Positions 11,901 through 18,754 of a stretch of 64,000 nt of DNA are shown here, piece by piece. The notes under the pieces are model-generated. The model worked only from the letters and a program-made list of their open reading frames with translations. It was not told where the DNA came from and searched no databases. Made by a program: the position numbers and the translations under genes. Source of the DNA: Platerodrilus igneus (Eukaryota > Arthropoda > Insecta > Coleoptera > Lycidae); assembly GCA_036346225.1 (NCBI GenBank), contig JARFIW010001484.1:620001-684000 (forward strand), read 5' to 3'. Position 1 is the first letter of the stretch; each line of letters opens with the position of its first letter.

Positions 11901-12830
11901 GCATGCGTTGTCGTCATTTTGTATATTAATAACAGCTCTGGTGTTTCGAACCCATTTGGGGAGCTCGATGTACGAAGACCCACGCAAAGAGTTGTACTTG
12001 TTTACATTAATCTCCAAGTACAACGCCTGTTTCAGACTCTATCCTAAAACTTACAAATTAGAAAAAATCAATAATTGTAGAAACTAACCAGAATCACGCT
12101 CCTGGAACTCCTCAGACTTTGCCGACATTACCTCCATAAAGGAATTGTAGATCTCCCCTAGGTTACTGGAGGAGGTGATTACAACATTTCGAGTGTTGAA
12201 AGATTTAACATTTTCAACACTGTCCATCTTGGTGTAGCCACCAAACACCTCCAAGTTAACCTTGAGGGATAGGTGATCTTTTAATTTCTCACCAACTAAT
12301 GCGATGAACCTCTCTTTCTGCTGACGCAAAAATTCTGAGATGTCTAGAAATAACTAGGTTAAACACTCATTCAATGTTTTAAAAGTATACATACCCCTAG
12401 TATTAGCATTTTTAATTCTGTATGTAGCTACTCTTGTTTTAAAAGCGGTAGCTACAACATCTACGCCTCCATCCAAGACGCGACTAGCAGCAGTCTTGTG
12501 AGTGTTGGAACGCTGGTGGGCTACCATGTTGGCCACATCCACACCACACTCGATACACCTCCGCGACTTCTTGGGGGCAGGTCCCTCAACTGTTGGTGCA
12601 GCAGCTCGTTTGACTCCAGAGGTTCCGGCAACTGGTTCCACCACACCATGCTTGGCGTCCTTGTGCCGTTTAAGGCTGTCCCTCCGCGAGAAGGATGCCG
12701 AGCACATATCGCAGGCAAACAAACCTTTTTTTGTTTCAGGCACCGATCCATGTTGTTGGAGCAGATGTCTCCTCAAACTATCGCTTCTCGAGAAGGAAGC
12801 CTCACAGACATCACAAGTAAAGGAAGCCAT
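8979..12830 (-). CDS. polB: Protein-primed DNA polymerase B with N-terminal zinc fingers (three exons, two premature stops)
   Basis: This is the family-B, protein-primed polymerase that replicates the element from its termini. ATG lies at 12830-12828. Proposed exons are 12830-12395, 12343-12089 and 12043-8979, joined across GT-AG introns of 51 and 45 nt. Exon 1 encodes two C2H2 zinc fingers (CDVCEASFSRSDSLRRH and CDMCSASFSRRDSLKRH) and a third C/H motif. The long exon 3 frame carries, counted from 12023, exonuclease motifs YADFES (about 208-213), FHNLSGYD (349-356) and YLKTD (517-521), an endonuclease-VII-like CGIC...DHCH...CN motif (305-335), motif A DANNLYG (617-623), motif B KLMNNAVFG (765-773), motif C TDTDS (870-874) and KSY (937-939). 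A TAG lies in frame at 12041-12039, immediately after exon 3 begins. The TGA at 8981-8979 comes 13 codons before the next stop, and those codons still contain a WGH motif. The breaks make it probably inactive. Confidence 0.88.
12044..12088 (-). other. PolB intron 2 (45 nt, inferred)
   Basis: On the minus strand, a GTTAGT donor at 12088 and a pyrimidine-rich GTTTTAG acceptor ending at 12044 separate a frame ending EFQERDSG from the frame running into LYLEINVNKYN. Both sides are typical of one continuous block in the insect Polinton PolB family, so splicing is inferred from frame and family. The first in-frame codon after the phase-1 junction is followed by TAG. Confidence 0.65.
12344..12394 (-). 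other. PolB intron 1 (51 nt, inferred)
   Basis: A near-consensus donor GTATGT at 12394 and a TTATTTCTAG acceptor ending at 12344 remove an in-frame TAG and join the zinc-finger exon to the DISEFLRQQK segment in phase 1. The 51 nt length is typical of insect short introns. Confidence 0.65.
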
Positions 12831-12894
12831 TTTCTATAAAGAAATTAAAACTGGTCAAAGACTTTTAACAGTTGTAACTAGTCAAAGATTAAAC

Positions 12895-12935
12895 AGAAAC
12901 TGAATCATATTGCATTGCACGGTGCTTTTATACCC
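12895..12935 (-). promoter_or_regulatory. PolB core promoter: TATA box plus initiator
   Basis: On the minus strand, TATAAAAG lies at 12932-12925 and an arthropod initiator TCAGTT at 12903-12898. The distance from the first T of the TATA box to the initiator A (12901) is 31 nt, the canonical spacing. The predicted 5' leader is about 70 nt to the ATG at 12830. Confidence 0.75.
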
Positions 12936-12944
12936 TGTTGGTAT

Positions 12945-13128
12945 AATTAGCTAGTTTACTTTTAAATTAGGTGAAACCCAGCGTCGTTTAACCTTGAGTA
13001 ACATTCCAAACCAGTCTATTCACGTCGGTAAAAATCAATTAGCTAGTTTACTTTTAAATTAGGTGAAACCCAGCATCGTTTAACCTTGAGTAACATTCCA
13101 GACCAGTCTATTCACGTCAGTAAAAATC
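12945..13128. repeat. Two tandem 92-bp repeats in the divergent promoter region
   Basis: The unit starts AATTAGCTAGTTTACTTTTA at 12945 and again at 13037. It ends TCACGTC(G/A)GTAAAAATC, and a third partial start follows at 13129. The copies differ at about four positions. They lie between the divergently transcribed PolB and 266-aa genes, so they are candidate shared enhancer or replication elements (inference). Confidence 0.85.
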
Positions 13129-13200
13129 AATTAGCTTCTTGCTTACGCATTCTAAGTCACCTGAGTACAATTTACGCATGCGCAACAACAACCTCGAAAC

Positions 13201-13237
13201 ATTTAAAAGGACGAGCGGCATAGCATCCCTCTCAGTC
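13201..13237 (+). promoter_or_regulatory. Core promoter of the 266-aa gene
   Basis: ATTTAAAAGG at 13201-13210 (TATA-like) is followed by TCAGTC at 13232-13237, with about 32 nt between the TATA-like T and the initiator A. The leader to the ATG at 13263 would be about 29 nt. Confidence 0.6.
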
Positions 13238-13262
13238 ATCTCGGTAAAATCAGTGCAAAGCA

Positions 13263-14063
13263 ATGGAGTCTGTAGATGTTAATGATGCACAAGTTTCGTA
13301 TACCGAAAATCTGATCAATAAGTTTACGTATAGTTTAAATGAATTGGGTGAACACCCTCATAATGTGGAAATTGGGTTTGTTATAAAGCAGACAATAAAA
13401 CCTGCATTACGGTTGGTGTGTGGCAAGAAATATTGCATCAACCATGTTCTGGAATTGACATACGAAGATTGGTTGGTATTTACAAATTTTCAAGTGGAAT
13501 TTCAAATCAACGTATTTTCTCGTGACGTGCTAAACAGTCGATTAAATGGTGTACCCGAAATGGAAGATCTACACATACAACTAGGAGGGCCGTTTTTTAT
13601 CACTCTGTCACCAGTGTCAGGATCAACCGAGGACGAAACGTTCCAGTTAAAAATAATAATGGGTAATAGCTCGATAGTTATAAACGAATTGGAGTGCCGT
13701 AAACTATTCCATATGCGAGAGTTGTTTGAGTATCAACTTAAGCAGTTGAAAAGTCGTGACTTCCCAGCATTATACAGCGAATTAGTAGGGTTTGTTGCTA
13801 ATTCTAATTTAAATGATTGCTATCGGTTTAATACTCTGACTGAAGGGGAGAAACGAATTAAAATCTTGATTGAATGCGAAGTTCGAATTGGCAATATTTT
13901 ATTCTACAACGAATTGAATCAGAGCGCCCTAAATGCATTGGAGCTGGTTATATGTTTTCCGGATATTTTTGTGCGAGACGTGATGCGTACAAGAACATTA
14001 GTGGAAATGTTTAGATGTTTAAATTTGTCGGAATCTGAAGATTCTGGTTATGGTGATAACTAG
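13263..14063 (+). CDS. Polinton protein of unknown function, 266 aa
   Basis: A complete ORF from ATG (MESVDVNDAQVSYTENLINK) to TAG, preceded by a TATA/initiator promoter. I do not recognise a domain. The protein is neutral to acidic, without signal peptide or membrane segment, with a mixed alpha/beta look, an acidic C-terminus (SESEDSGYGDN) and a short Cys-containing segment (LRLVCGKKYCINHVLEL) near residue 50-66. It lies between PolB and the capsid genes and has its own promoter, so it could be a regulatory or early protein, but that is only position. No second copy exists in the window because the remnant lacks this half. Confidence 0.75.
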   Translation: MESVDVNDAQVSYTENLINKFTYSLNELGEHPHNVEIGFVIKQTIKPALRLVCGKKYCINHVLELTYEDWLVFTNFQVEFQINVFSRDVLNSRLNGVPEMEDLHIQLGGPFFITLSPVSGSTEDETFQLKIIMGNSSIVINELECRKLFHMRELFEYQLKQLKSRDFPALYSELVGFVANSNLNDCYRFNTLTEGEKRIKILIECEVRIGNILFYNELNQSALNALELVICFPDIFVRDVMRTRTLVEMFRCLNLSESEDSGYGDN

Positions 14064-14149
14064 AAAGAGTATTTTATAAAAGACAGCCCAAGAGACGTGG
14101 ATGTAAATGTATTGTTATTGTAAATATATTGTAAATTTTTTTGAAAAAG

Positions 14150-14184
14150 TATAAATAGACTCGTTGTTGTTTATTTATTTAGTA
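14150..14184 (+). promoter_or_regulatory. Core promoter of the PLA2/capsid gene block
   Basis: TATAAATA at 14150-14157 is followed by a TTAGTA initiator-like element with A at 14181, 31 nt downstream. It is the third element promoter with the same architecture and probably drives the 14212 gene and perhaps those behind it. Confidence 0.6.
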
Positions 14185-14211
14185 TAGTTTGAGATTTTTT
14201 TGAGTAAACAC

Positions 14212-15015
14212 ATGATTATCTGTTCTGGAGAGGGTTTAATCAACAGCGCTATAAACAGGTTACCGTTTGAGCTGCATATTCCAGGTTATCAGTACTGCGG
14301 TCCTGGTACAAAGTTGAATGAGCGCTTAGCAAGAGGTGATCCTGGAATAAACGAATTGGATAAATTGTGTAAAGATCACGACATTGCATACTCCAAGTAC
14401 CCCGACGATCTTCCAGCCAGACACCGAGCAGATAAAATTTTAGAAGAAGAAGCCTGGGGGAGAGTTAAGTCTAAAAACGCAAAGTTTGGGGAAAAAGCCG
14501 CAGCTTGGTTTGTGACAAACGCTATGAAAGCGAAAAGAAAAATGGGTATGGACTTAAAGAAGAAAATAAGTTTCAAAGGTGGATTTTTGAAGAAAATACG
14601 ATCCGCAGTAGACCGAGTTGGTTCCGACAACTTGAAAAAGCTGTTAGATGTTGGTATTCTAATTGGTAAAAAAATCAGAAAAGGAGCTGGTGGGAAAAGC
14701 AAAATTAAAGTCCCACGTATTATACCCGTTCTACAGAAAGGAGATTTTCTACCATTGATTCCGATATTCGCGGGACTAAGTGCCCTAGGGGCGCTAACAG
14801 GTGGTGCTGCGGGGATAGCTAAAGCAGTAAATGATGTCAAGACAGCCAACGAACAGCTTAAGGAGAGCGAACGACACAACAGATCTATGGAAGCCATTAC
14901 CGTTGGGAAAAAAGGAAATAGAATGTTTCTAAAACCATACAAAAAAAGCACAGCATTATTCTTGAAACCGTACAAACAGGGGCGAGGCATTTGTAAAAAA
15001 GTATCAAAAAACTAA
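14212..15015 (+). CDS. PLA2-domain minor capsid protein, 267 aa
   Basis: ATG at 14212 is chosen because the upstream in-frame codons lack an ATG and the leader from the TATA box fits. Residues 21-82 form a parvovirus VP1-type phospholipase A2 domain: calcium loop YCGPG at 28-32 and catalytic His-Asp in CKDHDIAY at 56-57. In parvoviruses and adintoviruses such domains help virions leave the endosome. The middle is Lys-rich. Residues about 173-204 form a hydrophobic Gly/Ala-rich stretch (PLIPIFAGLSALGALTGG) suited to membrane interaction. The C-terminus has two LKPYK motifs (240 and 251) and a GRG sequence, resembling adenovirus-like minor capsid tails cut by the viral protease. The ORF looks intact. 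It overlaps the protease reading frame at its 3' end. Confidence 0.88.
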   Translation: MIICSGEGLINSAINRLPFELHIPGYQYCGPGTKLNERLARGDPGINELDKLCKDHDIAYSKYPDDLPARHRADKILEEEAWGRVKSKNAKFGEKAAAWFVTNAMKAKRKMGMDLKKKISFKGGFLKKIRSAVDRVGSDNLKKLLDVGILIGKKIRKGAGGKSKIKVPRIIPVLQKGDFLPLIPIFAGLSALGALTGGAAGIAKAVNDVKTANEQLKESERHNRSMEAITVGKKGNRMFLKPYKKSTALFLKPYKQGRGICKKVSKN

Positions 15016-15369
15016 GCAAGTTACCTCGAAGAGCTCTCACCGATGTAGATATAAGGAAACACGCATCTAACATTCCTCATTTTCGCAACCTCTTTTCTAG
15101 AGATCAGTTACAGAAGATTAGACCGCATGTCAACGAATCGGGTGTGATTAATTTGGATACCACCAAAGGTTCGGGTACACATTGGGTGGGGTACCGAAAA
15201 CGCGGAAATAGTGTGTATTACTACGATTCGTTTGGAGACTTGAAACCGCCGGAAGAAGTAAAGAGATATTTTCGAGGTTGTAAAATTTACTACAACAGTG
15301 TACTGGAGCAGACTTACAACACATAATTGTGAACATTTAGTGTTAAAGTTTCTTAGTGACAATGGCTAA
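14997..15369 (+). pseudogene. Adenain-like cysteine protease, frameshifted
   Basis: The frame opens after a stop at 14994 and has no ATG; family-like sequence starts around ALTDVDIRKHASNIPHFRN (about 15030) and includes the hallmark SGVINLDTTKGSGTHWVGY (catalytic His in THW, about 15180) and YYYDSFG (acidic catalytic residue, about 15220). The frame then stops at 15324-15326. The next frame continues with NCEHLVLKFL to a stop at 15367-15369, which is where the family has its NCGH catalytic cysteine block. So there is an indel just before the Cys codon (15328-15330) and a Glu where Gly is usual. C5-type proteases mature the capsid of adenoviruses and Polintons. The start codon is lost, non-AUG, or provided by splicing. 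Confidence 0.82.
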
Positions 15370-16096
15370 AACAGTGAGCGTGTTCGGGTATGGTAATGTC
15401 ATATCGACAGGATCCATTTACCCACCAATTAAATTGAAACAGGATGGTGAATATGCTTTGGGTCTAGTGGGATTGTACACTTGTAACACTGTGCAAAACA
15501 TACATCCGGGAAACAACAACTTATACTTTAACGATCCAGAGCATCGCAGAATAACCATTGAACCTGGATCATACGAATTAGAAGAAATAAATGCATATAT
15601 ACAGGATGTTTTCAAAAAATGGTTCAGTCAGAAGCCGGACATCAACGAGAACATTGAAAAATATTTTAAACTGAGTGCCAACAATAATACATTAAAGTGT
15701 TCTATACGAAGCAGTATACCGATAGATTTTGGGGCAAACCGTAAAAACAATATTGGAAGCATCTTGGGGTTTACCAACCGCAAATTGGCTGCAGATACCG
15801 TACATATCGCTAATCAGCAAGTGAACATAATATCGGTCTCAAACATTTTTGTGGAAACCAATATCACCAGCGGATCGTTCAGAAACAATTTTCTTACCCA
15901 CAGCATATTTGAATTCAGTCTATCTGTACCACCCGGGTATAATCTGGAAAAGGAACCTAACCACGTCATATATTATCCACTGAGCGTAACAGAAATTTAT
16001 AATATTACAATCAGACTAGTCGATCATTTGGGTGAATTGGTAAACTTTTCACCGGAAACATACACCTGTGTGAGACTGGAAATAAAAAGTAGCTGA
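15362..16096 (+). CDS. Penton-like minor capsid protein, 244 aa
   Basis: ATG at 15362 (MAKTVSVFGYGN). The N-terminal pattern (short strand, then YPPIKL, Y-x-LGL, a TCNTVQNI segment, NNN-x-Y and ITIEPGSYELEEIN) is the one shared by single jelly-roll minor capsid (penton) proteins of Polintons and adintoviruses. Length and position directly before the MCP agree. The ORF is intact. It overlaps the residual protease frame by a few bases. Assignment to penton is by pattern and context, not by a clear catalytic motif. Confidence 0.75.
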   Translation: MAKTVSVFGYGNVISTGSIYPPIKLKQDGEYALGLVGLYTCNTVQNIHPGNNNLYFNDPEHRRITIEPGSYELEEINAYIQDVFKKWFSQKPDINENIEKYFKLSANNNTLKCSIRSSIPIDFGANRKNNIGSILGFTNRKLAADTVHIANQQVNIISVSNIFVETNITSGSFRNNFLTHSIFEFSLSVPPGYNLEKEPNHVIYYPLSVTEIYNITIRLVDHLGELVNFSPETYTCVRLEIKSS

Positions 16097-16098
16097 AA

Positions 16099-16260
16099 AT
16101 GCCTATCGATTTTGTATATAAAGCACGCTACAACACCCCCAGACGATTAAAAGTAAATACGACGTCAAAGCGTCAAGTTGTCGAGAGACTTACAGCAGAA
16201 GAAATACGTTTCTTAAAATCTTTGGGGTTAGAAGTTATAAATGATGGGAGGCAGAAGTAA
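16099..16260 (+). CDS. Small Polinton protein, 53 aa
   Basis: ATG lies 2 nt after the penton stop and TAA at 16258-16260. The product is basic (MPIDFVYKARYNTPRRLK...) and ends with LTAEEIRFLKSLGLEVIND, a short helix of the kind seen in tiny ORFs between penton and MCP in related elements. Its last 20 bases overlap the start of the MCP frame at 16241. The function is unknown. The tight packing supports that it is real. Confidence 0.6.
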   Translation: MPIDFVYKARYNTPRRLKVNTTSKRQVVERLTAEEIRFLKSLGLEVINDGRQK

Positions 16261-17564
16261 ACGCAGCTTAGATCTCCACGGTGATGAAAACGTAAACTTG
16301 GAAGGCTTAAATATGAGGACGTGCCCAAATTGGATGTGTTTGGAGGTTATAAATTAGACGAAACCATAATAAAGGAAGATTATTATACATATCTTCCTTT
16401 ACATTGAATGCAGAAAACAACGATCGAATTTCAATTGAAATCCAGAGCAGTGATAACATCACATACCCCCATGAAAGTTTCATATTTATAAGGGGTACCT
16501 ATAAGCCTACGGAAACATTAAGGGAAGCGTCAACAACTGTAGACCCGATTAGAGCAGCAGAACCAGACCCTAAAGCTTACGAGTTTACTAGAAATGCACC
16601 ATATTTTCTGTTTGAGGAAATTCAATACAAATTGGGTAATAATCAAATAATAGATGTCTGCCGAATCCCTGGAATTACAAGAACTATTAAAGGTTTAGTA
16701 TCCATGGAAGAATCAGAAACAAAATCTATTACACATACCGGGTGGAAACCCGATACCATATTCCAAGATGGACGGTTTAGTTGTGCTATACCGCTAAAAC
16801 CATTTTGGGTTTTTGAAGATTTCAAGAAAACTATCGTCAACATGCCTCAAGAGCTGATTTTAATCAGATCCAAGTCGGACGTAAATTGCTACAAGTCGAT
16901 TGGAAATACAGTAACGTTCAAAATACAACGTATTTCATGGGAGGTCCCGCATATAACATTAAGCGACTTTGCCAATGCGTCGCTGCTTTCGGAAATGCAA
17001 AATCAATTATCTATAATGGTTGCATTCAGAAAATGGGAACTACATGAATTACCGTCTCTAACACAATCAAAGTCGCAAGTATGGAGAATTAAAGTATCGA
17101 ACGAAACAGAGAAGGCTCGGTGGATATTACTGGCGCTGCAAAATGGGAAGTCCGACAGGAAAGAAGAAAATGCTACAAGCTTTACGATTGCCAACATAAC
17201 CAATGTCAAAGTGTTTTTAAACTCTCAGATGTTCCCTCAAGGTCGATTAAATTTGGATTTCGAGCAGAATGACTACTTGCCAGCGTACCTGTCTTATGCA
17301 TCTTTTATGGAAAAATACTATCCAAACAAATCGTCGAATAAATGTTTAATGGACTACAACAGGTTTAAGGACTCACCTGTCTTTGTAATCGACTGTCGTC
17401 ATCAATTTGAAAGCATCAAGGATGCAACTGTTGATGTAAGAATGGAGTTAGAAGCTTCAAGAAATTTTGAATCATCGATGATGGCTTATGCTTTAATTAT
17501 ACATGACTCTATGTTTGAATATAATCCGTTTACGGAAATTGTTAATAGATTTATTCACAATTAA
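16241..17564 (+). pseudogene. Major capsid protein, double jelly-roll type; N-terminus frameshifted
   Basis: The main ORF (from about 16404, 386 codons) matches the Polinton/adintovirus MCP: NNDRISIEIQSSDNITYPHE at the start, FEEIQYKLGNNQIIDV, a FSCAIPLKPFWVFEDF block about one third in, ISWEVPHITLSD in the centre and a C-terminal FVIDCRHQFESIKDATVDVR. It has no ATG at its start. Two upstream frames continue the homology-like sequence: 16241-16357 (MMGGRSKRSLDL) and about 16321-16407 (PKLDVFGGYKLDETIIKEDY). Two indels near 16320 and 16403 therefore separate the likely start from the body. Small introns are an alternative but no good splice pair restores all three segments. AATAAA follows at 17586. 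Confidence 0.85.
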
Positions 17565-17585
17565 ATTTTTTGTATATATATTTTT

Positions 17586-17591
17586 AATAAA
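17586..17591 (+). terminator. Polyadenylation signal after MCP
   Basis: AATAAA lies 22 nt after the MCP stop codon, in a T/A-rich trailer, before the GC-rich repeats. Confidence 0.6.
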
Positions 17592-17693
17592 ATTGTATAA
17601 AATATGTTGTTTTAATATTAATAAGATTTTTTGGTGATCCAAGACAGTTTCTCACGTACTCCGGTGTACACCTAAGCACGCCTGTGCCCATGC

Positions 17694-17789
17694 GCACCCC
17701 TGCGCGTGCACACCCCTGCCCATGCGCACCCCTGCGCGTGCACACCCCTGCCCATGCGCGCCCCTGCGCGTGCACACCCCTGCCCATGC
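17694..17789. repeat. Three 32-bp GC-rich repeats upstream of the ATPase promoter
   Basis: Three head-to-tail units (17694-17725, 17726-17757, 17758-17789), almost identical, built of CACCCCTGC, GCGTGCACAC and GCCCATGC, with a partial unit before them. They are strikingly GC-rich in an AT-rich element and end 3 bp before a TATA box, so a tandem activator-binding array is a reasonable inference. Confidence 0.9.
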
Positions 17790-17792
17790 TGG

Positions 17793-17828
17793 TATATAAG
17801 GGAATATTATTTTCAATTTGAATCAGTT
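17793..17828 (+). promoter_or_regulatory. ATPase core promoter: TATA plus initiator
   Basis: TATATAAG at 17793-17800 and TCAGTT at 17823-17828, with 32 nt from TATA to the initiator A. The predicted leader is only about 22 nt to the ATG at 17847. Confidence 0.75.
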
Positions 17829-17846
17829 AAAACTTATATTTGAAAG

Positions 17847-18716
17847 ATGTACACCAAGGAATCTTTAGAGACAGCAGTTAGTGAAATACAAAAGGGTATA
17901 AGTGTTAACTCTGCAAGTAGGTTATATGGTATACCCAGAAGAACGTTAAGCAGACATTTGGATCTCCGTAAACCTCAAAAGAAGAATGGTGCTCCTAGGT
18001 CGGAAAATGTGAGAGACACGGGTGATGCTATACAAGAAGTTAAAATACCTATACAGAATTATGATAACTTTGCTATTGCTAGTGCAAGAGAGGATGGTAA
18101 ACATGGTCCATTGTTCCCGTCTAACATACGAGCTATCTTCGCGGGACCATCGAGTTGTGGGAAGACTAACGCTTTAATATCGCTGATCCTGCACGAGAAC
18201 GGTCTTAGATTCCAAAATGTGTATGTATTTTCGAAAAGTTTATATCAACCGAAATACGAATTGTTAAGAAACGTTTTTACACTATTAAAAGAAGAAATTG
18301 GGTACCATGAGTTTGAAAATTACGATGATTTGATCGAACCCGGAGATACCAAAGAAAATTCAATTATGGTTTTCGATGATATACCTGTAAACGAGCAAAG
18401 TAAAATCACTCAATTTTTCTCGTTCGGCCGACATAAAGCAATAGATTCGTTCTATCTATGTCAAACTTACGCTAGTGCATTAAAACATAGACTCAGAGAT
18501 AACACCAATGTAATCGCATTATGGAAACAAGATGACACAAACCTTCGCCATATCTTTTCGGATCATATAAGCGGTGACATGACATATCCGCAATTTAAAG
18601 AAATGTGCTTACAGTGTTGGGGTGACTCAAAACATAATTTTATAACTATTGTGAAAGATTTTGATTTGGATAATGGTCGATATAGGAAGAATTTCGACGA
18701 GTATATAAATATTTGA
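17847..18716 (+). CDS. Packaging ATPase with N-terminal psq-type HTH domain, 289 aa
   Basis: Residues 2-38 match the psq/pipsqueak helix-turn-helix pattern (YTKESLETAVSEIQKG... followed by ASRLYGIPRRTLSRHL). A polar linker (about 40-85) leads into an A32/FtsK-HerA-type packaging ATPase: Walker A GPSSCGKT at 100-107, Walker B IMVFDD at 173-178 and a sensor-like QT at 206-207. The ATPase would drive DNA into capsids. The HTH could direct it to element DNA or let the protein act as a DNA-binding factor; this role is inference. The ORF is intact with its own TATA/initiator promoter. The fused HTH is unusual for a packaging ATPase. Confidence 0.88.
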   Translation: MYTKESLETAVSEIQKGISVNSASRLYGIPRRTLSRHLDLRKPQKKNGAPRSENVRDTGDAIQEVKIPIQNYDNFAIASAREDGKHGPLFPSNIRAIFAGPSSCGKTNALISLILHENGLRFQNVYVFSKSLYQPKYELLRNVFTLLKEEIGYHEFENYDDLIEPGDTKENSIMVFDDIPVNEQSKITQFFSFGRHKAIDSFYLCQTYASALKHRLRDNTNVIALWKQDDTNLRHIFSDHISGDMTYPQFKEMCLQCWGDSKHNFITIVKDFDLDNGRYRKNFDEYINI

Positions 18717-18754
18717 CATTATTCAAAAAAAAGTTAGTTCTCATCCAAAGTTTC

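Noticed and set aside
11628..12087. ORFs antisense to PolB
   Set aside because: They are shadows of the conserved PolB frame; the motifs are on the minus strand.
14212..15015. Secreted venom-type phospholipase
   Set aside because: It has no signal peptide or disulphide pattern; the domain form, hydrophobic middle and capsid-gene context fit a virion PLA2 protein.
16321..16404. An intron explaining the MCP N-terminal frames
   Set aside because: A few GT and AG pairs exist, but none joins all three segments in frame, and the skipped sequence itself looks coding; indels are the simpler explanation.
17584..17787. 67-aa minus-strand ORF rich in Gly/Arg over the GC repeats
   Set aside because: It is a translation of the 32-bp minisatellite and has no independent support.
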